A stretch of 60,943 nucleotides of DNA. Source: Acidimicrobiaceae bacterium (GTDB lineage Bacteria; Actinomycetota; Acidimicrobiia; Acidimicrobiales; Ilumatobacteraceae). A program made the translations under genes and the position numbers. The DNA is taken from assembly GCA_003569125.1 (NCBI GenBank), contig BGOG01000040.1, positions 1-60,943 of the forward strand, in the 5' to 3' direction. Positions 23,195 to 32,394 of this stretch are shown here, one piece after another; within the stretch, counting starts at the first letter, position 1; each line of letters opens with the position of its first letter. The notes beneath the pieces were generated by a model. It saw only the letters and a program-made list of their open reading frames with translations. It had not been told where the DNA came from and did no database searches.

Positions 23195-24490
23195 CTAGTG
23201 AGCTGGTGCGCCAGCATGAGCGACGGTGCTTGAAACATATTTCGGGCGAAACATCGTGGCGAACACAAACCCACCAAGACCAATGCACACCGATGAAACA
23301 ATCAACGGCTGACTTGATGTAATGCCAGATGTGATATAGCCAACCAGAATAGATGCCGGCACTTGCGCCAAACTTTGCACACTGCTGTAAATACCCATGG
23401 CCTGACCTTGTTGACCGGGTTCTGCAGAGCGGCTGACAAGGCTCGACATATTCGCCATAGTTAAACCGTTGAAAAAAGTAAAGAACGGAATCACCATATA
23501 TAGATATGCCGGCGACGAGGTCGGTGTCAAAAAGTAGACCAACATCATCGCCGCCGTGCCAAACAAACTAAATCGCAAAACGTTGAAGTCGGCAAGTTTT
23601 TTTGCGACCCGAGCGACGACTACGGCCTGCGATATCGCAATAAACAAACCAACAAGCGCAAAATAGTCACCTATTTTTGCAGACGTAAAATCAAAACTAT
23701 TTCTCAGGTAGACACCAAAAAATGTCGTGAAAAATGTGAAGCCAGCATTAAACAAAAACCCGGTCGCAAGAATCACTCGAAGTCGATCTGATTTGAAGCC
23801 CGCTACGACATTGCTGACTGCACGGCCAATTTTGATCCGCCCGCCATGGAACTTTTCTTTGAGCGTCTCAGGAAATGTTGTTAAGACACCCAAGCAGTTT
23901 GCAAGAGCAATAATCGCTGCGAACCAAAAAGGTGTAGTTGCACCGAACCAACTCGGTGTGTGAAATAGCCCGTAGAAACTTGTGTCGGGCGAACTCAGTC
24001 GTCCACCCAGATATGGCCCGATTATGAAACCCAGACCGAACGCCGCACCAAGAAAGCCGAAGTTCTTGGCACGATTTTCGTTCGTGCTTACATCACCAAT
24101 TGCGGCTTGCGCCACCGCCAAGTTGCCACCCGTGATGCCGTCGAGTGCTCGTGCGGCAAATAACAAAGGTATGTTTGCGGTACTGATGCCGATTGCAAAC
24201 AACACATAACCAACCGATGTGCCGAAAATTGAAGCCGCAAGCACCGGGCGACGACCATGTCGATCTGACATCTGACCCAGAATTGGCGCAGCGAGAAAAA
24301 TGCAAAACGGATAAATCGCTTGCAACCAACCGAGCATGATCAATCCTTGAGTGAATGACCAACCTTCTGGCGTCACTCGAAACGGCGAACCAGGGCTAAT
24401 CAATAATGGAAAAACAGGAATCAAGATCCCGAAACCAAGTAGGTCAATAAAAACAGTGGTAAAAATTGCCAACATTGGGTTTTTTCGCAT
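23195..24490 (-). CDS. MFS transporter, TetA/multidrug-efflux-like
   Basis: 431 residues, 12 predicted helices. The opening TTVFIDLLGFGILIPVFPLL and the loop after helix 2 (GQMSDRHGRRPVL, about 70-85, a full MFS motif A) are typical of the TetA/TCR-like drug:H+ antiporter group. The helix 5 region GAAFGLGFIIGPYLGG is a motif C-like sequence found in exporters. Start ATG 24490, with TAGCAT six bases upstream. It is divergent from the SDR gene, whose start is 33 bases away. The export substrate is unknown. Confidence 0.9.
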   Translation of the reverse strand: MRKNPMLAIFTTVFIDLLGFGILIPVFPLLISPGSPFRVTPEGWSFTQGLIMLGWLQAIYPFCIFLAAPILGQMSDRHGRRPVLAASIFGTSVGYVLFAIGISTANIPLLFAARALDGITGGNLAVAQAAIGDVSTNENRAKNFGFLGAAFGLGFIIGPYLGGRLSSPDTSFYGLFHTPSWFGATTPFWFAAIIALANCLGVLTTFPETLKEKFHGGRIKIGRAVSNVVAGFKSDRLRVILATGFLFNAGFTFFTTFFGVYLRNSFDFTSAKIGDYFALVGLFIAISQAVVVARVAKKLADFNVLRFSLFGTAAMMLVYFLTPTSSPAYLYMVIPFFTFFNGLTMANMSSLVSRSAEPGQQGQAMGIYSSVQSLAQVPASILVGYITSGITSSQPLIVSSVCIGLGGFVFATMFRPKYVSSTVAHAGAPAH

Positions 24491-24496
24491 GTGCTG

Positions 24497-24502
24497 ATGC
24501 TA
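24497..24502 (-). promoter_or_regulatory. Predicted -10 box of leaderless transcript (TetA-like MFS)
   Basis: TAGCAT on the minus strand, then cagcac, then the ATG at 24490. It lies eight bases from the divergent -10 box at 24510. Confidence 0.5.
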
Positions 24503-24509
24503 GTGCTCG

Positions 24510-24515
24510 TATCAT
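24510..24515 (+). promoter_or_regulatory. Predicted -10 box of leaderless transcript (SDR gene)
   Basis: TATCAT, then ctttgag, then the ATG at 24523. It faces the divergent MFS promoter. Confidence 0.5.
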
Positions 24516-24522
24516 CTTTGAG

Positions 24523-25296
24523 ATGAAAGATCTCTTCTCACTTAAAGGTCGTATTGCACTAGTAACTGGCGGGTCACGCGGCATCGGCGCGATGATCGTG
24601 CAAGGTTTTCTTGAACATGGCTGTTCACGGGTCTACATCACGGCACGCAAAGCCGCTCAGTGCGATGCCGCTGCCAAAGAACTCTCGCAATATGGCGAAT
24701 GCATTTCGATTCCTGGTGATCTTTCGACCCAGGCTGGCGTCGTGGCGCTGGCCGCAACCATAGCCGAACGCGAAACAACACTCGATATTTTAGTCAATAA
24801 CGCGGGCGCAGCCTGGATGACCGAGTTCGATGAGTTTCCTGAATCCGGTTGGGATAAAACAGTCGACATAAATATGAAGACACCGTTTTTTCTGACTCAA
24901 GCGCTCGCACCACAGTTGCGAGCCGCTGCAATTAAAAATAATCACATCGCCAAAGTGATCAATATCGCTTCGATCGACGGCATCTCGATCAACGAAATGG
25001 AAACTTACCCATACGCGGCAAGCAAGGCCGGTTTGATCCACATGACAAAACGAATGGCTTTGCGACTGGCAAAAGACAAAATTAGTGTCACTGCAATTGC
25101 ACCAGGTGCGTTCGCTTCAGAGATGAACAAGATCGCCCGTGATCACGGCGATGTCGTTGCGACGCAAATACCTGCGGGGCGCATCGGCACACCAGAAGAC
25201 ATGGCTGGTGCCGCGATTTATCTCGCGTCTCGCGCTGGTGATTATGTTGTCGGCTCGACAATTATTGTCGACGGCGGCGTTACGTACGCCCGCTAG
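24523..25296 (+). CDS. Short-chain dehydrogenase/reductase
   Basis: 257 residues, classical SDR. The nucleotide-binding motif TGGSRGIG lies near residue 14-21, the NNAG motif near 92, the catalytic Ser in NIASIDG and the YPYAASK motif (YxxxK). The end, GSTIIVDGGVTYAR, is the usual SDR closing strand. The ATG at 24523 (MKDLFSLKGRIALVTGG) is chosen over an in-frame upstream start because it begins at the family start and follows a leaderless -10 box by seven bases. The substrate is not predictable. Confidence 0.92.
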   Translation: MKDLFSLKGRIALVTGGSRGIGAMIVQGFLEHGCSRVYITARKAAQCDAAAKELSQYGECISIPGDLSTQAGVVALAATIAERETTLDILVNNAGAAWMTEFDEFPESGWDKTVDINMKTPFFLTQALAPQLRAAAIKNNHIAKVINIASIDGISINEMETYPYAASKAGLIHMTKRMALRLAKDKISVTAIAPGAFASEMNKIARDHGDVVATQIPAGRIGTPEDMAGAAIYLASRAGDYVVGSTIIVDGGVTYAR

Positions 25297-25306
25297 CTAT
25301 CGCTCG

Positions 25307-26530
25307 CTAATTTTTTTTCGCGGGGTCGTAAGTCGACAAGAAGTTGCCGAGCCTGCCGATTGCTTCGGTCAAGTCTTTGGCATACGGCAAGGTCACGATG
25401 CGTAAGTGATCTGTCGTCGGCCAGTTAAAGCCGGTACCTTGCACGACAAGAACATGTTCGGCACGCAAGAAGTCGAGCACAAATTTTCGGTCATCGTTGA
25501 TTGGGTAAACGCTCGGGTCAAGTTTCGGAAATACATATAGAGCGCCCTTGGGCTTGACGCACGAAACGCCTTTGATCTTTTCGAGCGCGTTGACTGCTGC
25601 GTCGCGCTGTTCTAGCAATCGGCCGCCAGGCAAAACCAAATCGCGAATACTTTGTCGACCACCCAAAGCAGTTTGTATCGCGTGTTGTGCCGGCACATTG
25701 GCGCACAATCTCATGTTCGTCAACATGTTGATGCCTTCGATATAACTCGTCGCATGTTTGCGCGGACCGGTCATGACCATCCATGCGGCACGAAAACCAG
25801 CGAGACGATATGCCTTCGACAAACCATTGAATGTCATCGTAAAAACATCGGGGGCTATCGCGGCGAATGTTGTATGCACTGCATCGTCGTAAAGAATTTT
25901 GTCGTAAATTTCGTCGGCCATCACGATCAGTCCACGCTCTGCGGCGAGATCTGCGATCTCGCGCAAAATTTCTGGGCTGTACACGGCACCAGTCGGGTTG
26001 TTCGGGTTGATTACGACGATTGCTTTTGTGCGATCAGTGATTTTGGCTCGAATGTCTTCGAGCATCGGCATCCAACCGTTTGATTCATCACACAGATAAT
26101 GAACCGGCGTGCCGCCAGAGAGACTTGTCGCCGCCGTCCACAATGGATAATCAGGTGCAGGAATTAAGACTTCATCACCTTGATCAAGTAATGCGTTGAG
26201 CGAAATTTGAATCAATTCGCTAACCCCGTTACCGAGCCAAACATCATCAACATCGGTGATGTCGATGCCTCGTTCTTGGTAATTCTGCACAACAGCGGTT
26301 CGCGCCGACAAGATGCCTTGCGAATCTGAATATCCCTGTGAAGTTGACAGATTGCGAACCACTTCAACCAGAACCTCTGGCGGAGTTTCAAAACCAAACG
26401 GCTGCGGGTTGCCGATATTTAATTTGAGTATGCGATGACCTTGAGCCTCAAGTCGTTTGGCTTCGTCAAGCACAGGGCCGCGAATGTCATACAAGACATT
26501 GGCTAGTTTTTGTGACTGAACGATTTCCAT
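25307..26530 (-). CDS. Pyridoxal-phosphate aminotransferase, AlaA/AlaT-like
   Basis: 407-residue class I/II aminotransferase, close in style to glutamate-pyruvate aminotransferase AlaA, which makes alanine from pyruvate and glutamate. The opening QSQKLANVLYDIRGPVLDEA and the NIGNPQPFGF motif are AlaA-like. NPNNPTGAVY is near 175, DEIYDK near 206, and the Schiff-base lysine is Lys239 in NGLSKAYRLAGFR. Start ATG 26530, with TAGCCT eight bases upstream. It is convergent with the SDR gene. Activity on other 2-oxo acids cannot be excluded. Confidence 0.92.
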   Translation of the reverse strand: MEIVQSQKLANVLYDIRGPVLDEAKRLEAQGHRILKLNIGNPQPFGFETPPEVLVEVVRNLSTSQGYSDSQGILSARTAVVQNYQERGIDITDVDDVWLGNGVSELIQISLNALLDQGDEVLIPAPDYPLWTAATSLSGGTPVHYLCDESNGWMPMLEDIRAKITDRTKAIVVINPNNPTGAVYSPEILREIADLAAERGLIVMADEIYDKILYDDAVHTTFAAIAPDVFTMTFNGLSKAYRLAGFRAAWMVMTGPRKHATSYIEGINMLTNMRLCANVPAQHAIQTALGGRQSIRDLVLPGGRLLEQRDAAVNALEKIKGVSCVKPKGALYVFPKLDPSVYPINDDRKFVLDFLRAEHVLVVQGTGFNWPTTDHLRIVTLPYAKDLTEAIGRLGNFLSTYDPAKKN

Positions 26531-26538
26531 GCATATGT

Positions 26539-26544
26539 AGGCTA
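26539..26544 (-). promoter_or_regulatory. Predicted -10 box (AlaA-like gene)
   Basis: TAGCCT on the minus strand, eight bases before the ATG at 26530. Confidence 0.4.
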
Positions 26545-26573
26545 CGCCGTTAATTTCTGCGTTAACTTACACG

Positions 26574-26579
26574 TAAAAT
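26574..26579 (+). promoter_or_regulatory. Predicted -10 box of trhO pointing to an ATA start
   Basis: TAAAAT, then seven bases, then ATA at 26587, where an ATG would be expected from the protein family and from the leaderless spacing seen at other genes in the window. Confidence 0.5.
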
Positions 26580-26586
26580 CAGAACC

Positions 26587-27477
26587 ATAGAACCGTCAAA
26601 AATATTGCTTTTTTATAAGTTCACGCCGATTGCCGACCCCGAGGCGATTCGCTTGTGGCAGCGCGCGCTCTGCGAGAGATTCAAATTAAACGGTCGAATC
26701 ATTATTTCGAAAGATGGCATCAACGGCACAGTTGGTGGATCAATGACGAATGTCAAGAAATATATTCGCGGCATGAAACAGTTTGCGCCATTCAAAGAAA
26801 TAGATTTCAAATGGTCCGAAGGTGTCGGTGACGAGTTTCCACGATTAGTGATTCGCGTGCGAGATGAGATCGTCACTTTTGGCAAACCAGATGAAATTAT
26901 CGTCAACCAAGACGGCATCGTCGGTGGCGGCGCACGCCTAAAGCCACACGAAGTGAATGAGCTTGTTGCACAACGTGGCGATGAAGTTGTTTTCTTCGAT
27001 GGGCGCAGCGCCCATGAGGCACGCATTGGCAAATTCAAAAATGCCGTGGTTACCGAAACTGCCACAACACCTGACTTTGTCAGCGAACTAGAAAGCGGTA
27101 AGTACGATCATCTCAAAGACAAACCCATAGTTACTTATTGCACGGGCGGCATTCGTTGCGAAGTGTTGTCAGTGTTGATGAAGAATCGTGGTTTCAATGA
27201 GGTCTATCAACTTGAGGGTGGCATCGTGCGTTACGGCGAAGAATTCGCAGATAGTTCTTTGTGGGAGGGCTCGCTCTACGTTTTTGACAAACGACTCAAG
27301 ATTGATTTCAGCGAAAATCCTCAGGTACTGGGCAAATGCGACTACTGCGGGTCAAGCACGAATGAGTTTCACGACTGCGCGAATTTAGATTGCCGATGTT
27401 TGTTTTTGGTTTGTCACGACTGCGCCGAAAAAACATCAAGAATTATTTGCCCAAGTTGTCTCGCCACAACTTCTTAA
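26587..27477 (+). CDS. trhO: tRNA uridine(34) hydroxylase / rhodanese-like protein TrhO
   Basis: TrhO (YceA, UPF0176) hydroxylates U34 of certain tRNAs. The N-terminal acylphosphatase-like domain shows [16 protein letters not shown] (about 36-51). The rhodanese domain (about 125-230) has the active-site loop YCTGGIRCE with its cysteine near residue 185. The C-terminal region is rich in cysteine pairs (CDYC, CRCLF, CHDC, CPSC), a probable metal site. No ATG or GTG starts the gene. The first standard codon is TTG at 26605 (LLFYKF). Homologues usually start a few residues earlier, and ATA at 26587 (then EPSKI) has a -10 box seven bases upstream. I prefer 26587, as a real AUA start or a misread ATG. 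The stop overlaps the convergent gene. Confidence 0.92.
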   Translation: MEPSKILLFYKFTPIADPEAIRLWQRALCERFKLNGRIIISKDGINGTVGGSMTNVKKYIRGMKQFAPFKEIDFKWSEGVGDEFPRLVIRVRDEIVTFGKPDEIIVNQDGIVGGGARLKPHEVNELVAQRGDEVVFFDGRSAHEARIGKFKNAVVTETATTPDFVSELESGKYDHLKDKPIVTYCTGGIRCEVLSVLMKNRGFNEVYQLEGGIVRYGEEFADSSLWEGSLYVFDKRLKIDFSENPQVLGKCDYCGSSTNEFHDCANLDCRCLFLVCHDCAEKTSRIICPSCLATTS

Positions 27478-28643
27478 CTCGCCAGAAAAAGTTTCTTCCA
27501 GTCTTTTTGGTCTTTGATCAGACCCGCACGAATCGCCGCAAGCACATCGCCACGCAGTCGATTCTTGCTCGCAATGTGTGCTGAGTTGTTTAGTAAGACT
27601 GTTGACTTGGCGAACTCGAGCGCCGCTGGCATCAGTTCTGCGTCGGTCGCCACGACACGATCAACCAATCCGTTTTCAATACCATTCATCGGTGTGAAAA
27701 CTTCAGACAACAACACGGCCCGAGAAATTGCAGCCGGCGTCAAACGCTGGCGTAAAATCTCGATCGTTGAATAAGGCATTGCCATGCCAATCGCGACTTC
27801 GTTGGCAACATATTTGAAATTGCCGGTGACTCCAATTCGATAGTCACCGCACTGCAATAAGAACACACCCATTGCGATTGCGTGACCAGGGCAGGCAATC
27901 GTCACCGGATTCGGGAAACCAAGCAAACGGATAGCCAACTCAATGCCACCATTCAACATGTCAAAGACTGGTTGACCACCTGCAGACATCGTCTTCAAGT
28001 CGAATCCTGCGGACAGGATGCCAGAGCGACCAGTTAATACGACAGGCAACTTCGCTTTTTCTGCTTCATCAAGCGCCGCGTGAACTGCCTGCTGCATCGC
28101 CAGTGACATGACATTTGCTTTGCCGTCATCCATCGTGATGACAGAGACTCCATCACTGGCGACAAAAGTTGCGAGATTCTCCAAATTATTGACGGCTTTA
28201 ATCAAGTTGTCGAGCGTGATACCCATGTTGCGCAGATTATGCGAAGCGCGATCATCTACGCCGCTGATACTTTTACCAATTGGTGCAAATTCCGCCCATT
28301 GCGGACCCTCAACCCAAGCGTGGGTTACACGACATCCTTCGGTCGTGGGTTCAATCTCATAGACCCAATCACTCAAATGCAAATCTTTATATTTGAGGCT
28401 GAACACGAACTTTTTTGGTGCATCACAAACCTCGACAATGACAACTGCTTGCCATGTCTTGTCGCCAATCTTATTGTCGCCTTTAAATTTTGCCCCGACT
28501 GCCGCACAACTGGCACCGTCAAGCCACTCACCACCTTGGTTTTCGGGTGACCACTCACCCATGCGTGACAAATCGGTAACTAGTGCCCAAACTTTTTCTG
28601 CGCTGGCGGCGACATCTCGTACCACCGATACTGCGTAAGTCAT
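27474..28643 (-). CDS. SRPBCC (START-like) domain fused to enoyl-CoA hydratase/crotonase
   Basis: 389 residues in one uninterrupted frame. Residues 1-155 are an SRPBCC lipid-binding-like domain ([20 protein letters not shown], then GEWSPEN). Residues 160-389 are a crotonase domain with [15 protein letters not shown] (about 215) and a second oxyanion-hole segment [18 protein letters not shown] (about 265). The usual hydratase glutamates are not obvious, so the reaction (hydratase, isomerase or hydrolase) is open. A GGAG lies seven bases before the junction codon region, as if the crotonase had once been a separate gene. The start at ATG 28643 has TAAGTT seven bases upstream. The 3' end shares TTAA with trhO. 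Confidence 0.85.
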   Translation of the reverse strand: MTYAVSVVRDVAASAEKVWALVTDLSRMGEWSPENQGGEWLDGASCAAVGAKFKGDNKIGDKTWQAVVIVEVCDAPKKFVFSLKYKDLHLSDWVYEIEPTTEGCRVTHAWVEGPQWAEFAPIGKSISGVDDRASHNLRNMGITLDNLIKAVNNLENLATFVASDGVSVITMDDGKANVMSLAMQQAVHAALDEAEKAKLPVVLTGRSGILSAGFDLKTMSAGGQPVFDMLNGGIELAIRLLGFPNPVTIACPGHAIAMGVFLLQCGDYRIGVTGNFKYVANEVAIGMAMPYSTIEILRQRLTPAAISRAVLLSEVFTPMNGIENGLVDRVVATDAELMPAALEFAKSTVLLNNSAHIASKNRLRGDVLAAIRAGLIKDQKDWKKLFLAS

Positions 28644-28650
28644 GAACCAA

Positions 28651-28656
28651 AACTTA
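28651..28656 (-). promoter_or_regulatory. Predicted -10 box of leaderless transcript (SRPBCC-crotonase)
   Basis: TAAGTT on the minus strand, then ttggttc, then the ATG at 28643. This box lies inside the last codons of the upstream hydrolase gene. Confidence 0.45.
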
Positions 28657-29523
28657 GTCGCGCCAGTGATCTTTTAAAAATTGTCGCAACACGGCGAAAA
28701 ATGCCTCTGGCTCGTCACGAAATACTCCGTGACCCGACTTTGCAAAGCGCTCAAATCTCACAAGGTCTTTGGGTAGCGCATTCACAATGCGTTGCGCACC
28801 CACGATTGGTGTCACCGGGTCAAGTTCGCCGTGCGCCACAAGCACGGGTTCGCGCACATCTGCAAGCTCGGCCAAGAGATTCATCACCGGCCCTTCGTTG
28901 TGATTGAAATGCGTCAAGACATCATTGTTGTTGATTGTTCGCTTATTTAAAAAGTGATTGCCTGGTGCTTGTGTATACAACGGACCACAAATTGTCACGT
29001 ATTTAACAACGACTTTAGCCATTGCTTCTTGGGTCGGTGCTTCCCAAAACTCGCGTGCAGTCGCTTCGGCTTCTGCTCCGCCTAGCCGGCCAAACATTTC
29101 GTAAACCGCAACACGATCTTTATACGGGGCAGTACTCAAAAAAATATGGCCACTGGCAAACCCAGCGTGACGTGAAGCGATTCGTTGTGCAACAAAACCA
29201 CCAAAGCTCAAACCCAAAACAAATGGTTTTTCAATGCCCAATGCAGCAGACATTTCAACCACATCGTCGGCCCAGCGATTGAGATTCCATTTATCAGGTG
29301 TGCTGCGATCACTTCTGCCATGCCCGCGATGGTCGTAATACAACACCTGACACGTGTCGGTCATGGCCGAAAATGCAGGCTTGAAGCCGTTGTGATCACC
29401 ACCTGGCCCGCCGTGCATCAATATCAATGTGGGTCGCTGCCGCATCAAATCGCCGTCGGGCATCAGCCCAACTCCGTCTATATCAAACCACAGTTTTGTC
29501 GAATCTCTTAGCTGTACTCGCAC
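28654..29523 (-). CDS. Alpha/beta hydrolase (proline-iminopeptidase-like)
   Basis: 289 residues. The oxyanion region LMHGGPGGDHNGFKP (about 35-48) with HGGPG is the hallmark of the prolyl-iminopeptidase/peptidase S33-like group. The nucleophile elbow is GLSFGG (Ser near 105), the acid is in GELDPVTP and the histidine in KSGHGVF near the C-terminus. The start is GTG 29523 (MRVQLRDS), 12 bases after the DUF305 stop, so the two are probably co-transcribed. The peptide or ester substrate is unknown. Confidence 0.9.
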   Translation of the reverse strand: MRVQLRDSTKLWFDIDGVGLMPDGDLMRQRPTLILMHGGPGGDHNGFKPAFSAMTDTCQVLYYDHRGHGRSDRSTPDKWNLNRWADDVVEMSAALGIEKPFVLGLSFGGFVAQRIASRHAGFASGHIFLSTAPYKDRVAVYEMFGRLGGAEAEATAREFWEAPTQEAMAKVVVKYVTICGPLYTQAPGNHFLNKRTINNNDVLTHFNHNEGPVMNLLAELADVREPVLVAHGELDPVTPIVGAQRIVNALPKDLVRFERFAKSGHGVFRDEPEAFFAVLRQFLKDHWRD

Positions 29524-29535
29524 GAAAGGCGACCA

Positions 29536-30084
29536 TCAACTGGCTAAAAGCGAGTTGATCAGATCAATTTCTTTCTTCTGCGCACTGACGATACTTTGTG
29601 CCAAAGTTTTGACTCGTGTATCTTTGCCATCGGCGATCACCGTCTCGGCCATTTTCACTGCGCCATTGTGATGAGCCAGCATCATCGTCAACCACATTTT
29701 CTCGAAATCTGCGCCCGATGAATTTTTCAGAGTGTCCAATTCTTCGTCAGTCATCATTCCGTGGCCCTCATCGCCACTCATCTTGTGGCCAGCATGAGTG
29801 TCAGATTCGACTTTCCACTCATTTAGAAAACTCTGCATCTGTTCGATCTCAGCCGCTTGAGCCTTGATTATTTCTGAAGCCAGATTTGCAAGTTCAGGAG
29901 ACACAGCGATTTTGTTCACCATCTCTGACATCACAACTGCCTGCTCATGATGTGGAATCATCTGTTGTACGAACTTCTCATCTGCCGTGTTCCATGCAGA
30001 ATTCTCACTAACGGCCGAGCCATTCGAACAACCAAGCAAAAATATCGAACAAAAGACAGCTAACTTTTTGAATGAACAAGACAT
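29536..30084 (-). CDS. DUF305 lipoprotein
   Basis: 182 residues with a lipoprotein signal peptide: a short hydrophobic stretch ends in LLGC, giving lipid attachment at Cys19. The mature part is a helical DUF305 domain with two HH-containing motifs, QQMIPHHEQAVVMSEM (about 40) and MMLAHHNGAVKMAE (about 135), the ferritin-like His pattern of the family, and a His/Met-rich insert (THAGHKMSGDEGHGM) suited to metal binding. DUF305 proteins are often found with copper or heavy-metal genes, but none is adjacent here. Start ATG 30084 with TATCAT six bases upstream. Confidence 0.92.
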   Translation of the reverse strand: MSCSFKKLAVFCSIFLLGCSNGSAVSENSAWNTADEKFVQQMIPHHEQAVVMSEMVNKIAVSPELANLASEIIKAQAAEIEQMQSFLNEWKVESDTHAGHKMSGDEGHGMMTDEELDTLKNSSGADFEKMWLTMMLAHHNGAVKMAETVIADGKDTRVKTLAQSIVSAQKKEIDLINSLLAS

Positions 30085-30090
30085 GGCAGA

Positions 30091-30096
30091 ATGATA
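30091..30096 (-). promoter_or_regulatory. Predicted -10 box of leaderless transcript (DUF305)
   Basis: TATCAT on the minus strand, then tctgcc, then the ATG at 30084. Confidence 0.5.
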
Positions 30097-30106
30097 ACTG
30101 ACTAAT

Positions 30107-32317
30107 TCATAACTGAATTCGTTGAAGAATCATGAAAGATTCGCACAGAGAGTTTGGGTCGCCCGAGAACTGACCGATCTCAAGTTGCCATGTTCCTGAT
30201 TCGACGAACCAACCGTGAGTTTGAATATCGCGTGTAGCCAAGCTCTGATACGACGTTGTACATTCAACCTGCACGGTTTCGCCTGCACGAACTTCAACGC
30301 GCTTAAACGCAACCAGTCTTCGTTTTGGTCGCTCGATCGCCGAGTCATTGCGACCTGTATAAATTTGTACGACTGTCGCGCCGTCGCGAGAACCAGTGTT
30401 GCGCACCGCACAACGAAACTTCACCGTTTCTGAAACTTCGACTTCGGGGTCTGAAAAAGAAAAGTTCGTGTAGCTACACCCAAAACCAAATGGAAACATC
30501 GGTGTGTTGCCGTCACGGTCGAGTTTCCATTGCCCGTGCCAATAGTCGTATGTGATGCTTTTGGCATTGCGATCAAAAAATGGTAGGTGTGATTCGTCAT
30601 GCGGAATCACAAACGGCAAACGACCAGAAGGATTCGCCGTGCCAGACAAAATATTGGCGAGTGCATGACCACCATTGATGCCGCTATACCAACCCATGAC
30701 AACTGCCGGCACTTCGTTAATCCACTCTGACATCACCACTGCGCTGCCTGCGACAATCACGACTACGGTTCTCGGTTGTACTTTTGCAACAGCGTGAATC
30801 AATTGCACATCAGCATCTGATAGACGAATTGACTCACGATCTCCGCCAATCGAAAAAGTGCCGTTACGAGACTTAATGCGCAATTCGTCTGGTGCGTAGT
30901 GATGGTTCTCTTTCATGTAATTTTTGTATTCGCTTGCTAACTCTGGGTCGTCTTGGCGCGGAATTTGTGAAACCATGGCGGCGGTATCTTCCGAGTCGCC
31001 GATGAACTCGCCTTCTTCTTCTCTTGTGTAGCCAACGACAACTATTGCTAATTCAGACTGCTTGGCTTGCTGTACTTGAGCCGCAAGAGTGGCCTGCGAA
31101 TAATCAACGACTTCGCAGTTGGCGAAGTGCTCTTGGATACCAACTAATGGCGTGACAACATTTGGCGCCATCACATCGCTGCTTCCGCCGTCGCCAATGT
31201 TGCGCATGGCTGCAAGGCGACCAAAGACCGCAATCTTTGAGCCATTTTTTAAATTAAGTGGCAGCAAACTTGCGCCGTCAATACTTTCATTTTTCAACAA
31301 CACGATTGCTTTCTCGGCGACTTCTTGGCTGAGAAGCACATGTTCTTTGCACAGCAAAACAGAAAGATCGCTCACCGGTAACTTGCCAACATTGAACTTC
31401 AGCATCGTGGTTAGTGTTCGTGTAACTGCACTTGCGACAAGTTCTTCGGTGACGAGACCATCTGAAAGCGCAGCGACAATCGGCGCATTTCGAATCATGC
31501 GATAAGGCATTTCAACATCCAGGCCCGCTTGCAAAGACTTAACGCCGTCACGCACGCCGAATATCCAGTCTGAGATAACAAAACCTGCAAAGCCCCATTC
31601 GTGGCGCAAAATATCTGCGAGCAATACATCGTTCTGGCCACACCACTCGCCATTTACAGAGTTGTATGCAGTCATTACACACGCGACACCCTCGTCAACG
31701 ATGCGTTTGAAGTGAGGCAGATAAACCTCGTGCAGTGCACGCTCGTCGACTTTTACGTCAACACCAAATCTTGCATTCTCCATTGAGTTGAGCGCAAAGT
31801 GTTTCAGTGTCGCCATCACATGGCGTTGTGCGCCACGAGTTAGACCGGCACCCATCTCGCCAACATGGTGAGGGTCTTCGCCATAAGTTTCTTGCGCGCG
31901 CCCCCACGCCGGGTGACGCAATAGGTTCACACATATTCCGCCGTAGAGGTCTGCGCCGATCGTGCGAAGTTCTTTGCCGATCGCGTCGCCAACTCGCACT
32001 TCAAGTTCTGGATCAAAAGTTGCACCGCGTGCCATCGAAACCGGAAACGCAGTTGCTTCGCCAACCACGAGACCGCGAGGTCCATCAGAAAAATGGAAAC
32101 CAGGTATGCCGAGTCGATCGACTTTGGCAGCCCTAAAAGGTCGACTGTGATAACCACCCGTCGTTATGTCTTTGATGCCCACCCAAAACGGAACTCCGCC
32201 ATCTAAACAATGAACCTTTTCGTCGAGTGTCATTAACGCAACAAGTTCAGCGGCGGCTACCTCGGGCTTTGCTCCGTTACGAGTTTTTTCAAGTGCCAAT
32301 TCATATGCAGTTGCCAC
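30107..32317 (-). CDS. Glycoside hydrolase family 3 (beta-glucosidase-like)
   Basis: 736-residue GH3 enzyme with the three-domain layout: an (alpha/beta)8 barrel (about 25-310), an alpha/beta sandwich (about 345-585) and a C-terminal FN3-like domain (about 640-725). The catalytic nucleophile is Asp250 in FVISDW, and LKHFALNSMEN near 171 is the KHF substrate-binding motif. There is no signal peptide, so the enzyme should be cytoplasmic and act on imported glycosides. No sugar transporter or regulator is adjacent. The start is GTG 32317, supported by TAGTCT six bases upstream. Beta-glucosidase is the commonest activity, but xylosidase or other specificity is possible. Confidence 0.93.
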   Translation of the reverse strand: MATAYELALEKTRNGAKPEVAAAELVALMTLDEKVHCLDGGVPFWVGIKDITTGGYHSRPFRAAKVDRLGIPGFHFSDGPRGLVVGEATAFPVSMARGATFDPELEVRVGDAIGKELRTIGADLYGGICVNLLRHPAWGRAQETYGEDPHHVGEMGAGLTRGAQRHVMATLKHFALNSMENARFGVDVKVDERALHEVYLPHFKRIVDEGVACVMTAYNSVNGEWCGQNDVLLADILRHEWGFAGFVISDWIFGVRDGVKSLQAGLDVEMPYRMIRNAPIVAALSDGLVTEELVASAVTRTLTTMLKFNVGKLPVSDLSVLLCKEHVLLSQEVAEKAIVLLKNESIDGASLLPLNLKNGSKIAVFGRLAAMRNIGDGGSSDVMAPNVVTPLVGIQEHFANCEVVDYSQATLAAQVQQAKQSELAIVVVGYTREEEGEFIGDSEDTAAMVSQIPRQDDPELASEYKNYMKENHHYAPDELRIKSRNGTFSIGGDRESIRLSDADVQLIHAVAKVQPRTVVVIVAGSAVVMSEWINEVPAVVMGWYSGINGGHALANILSGTANPSGRLPFVIPHDESHLPFFDRNAKSITYDYWHGQWKLDRDGNTPMFPFGFGCSYTNFSFSDPEVEVSETVKFRCAVRNTGSRDGATVVQIYTGRNDSAIERPKRRLVAFKRVEVRAGETVQVECTTSYQSLATRDIQTHGWFVESGTWQLEIGQFSGDPNSLCESFMILQRIQL

Positions 32318-32323
32318 ACGACG

Positions 32324-32329
32324 AGACTA
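32324..32329 (-). promoter_or_regulatory. Predicted -10 box of leaderless transcript (GH3)
   Basis: TAGTCT on the minus strand, then cgtcgt, then the GTG at 32317. Confidence 0.5.
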
Positions 32330-32382
32330 GTTGTTTAATTTCACGTGCTGTCTTTAGCTTCGGCAATTATTAATCAATCATC

Positions 32383-32388
32383 TAAAGT
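32383..32388 (+). promoter_or_regulatory. Predicted -10 box of leaderless transcript (beta-propeller-like gene)
   Basis: TAAAGT, then ttgcag, then the ATG at 32395. It favours this ATG over the TTG six bases earlier. Confidence 0.5.
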
Positions 32389-32394
32389 TTGCAG

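Noticed and set aside
25286-25318. Terminator between the SDR and AlaA genes (eight T's after a short stem)
   Set aside because: The stem is only four base pairs, and the T-run encodes the Lys-Lys-Asn C-terminus of the aminotransferase.
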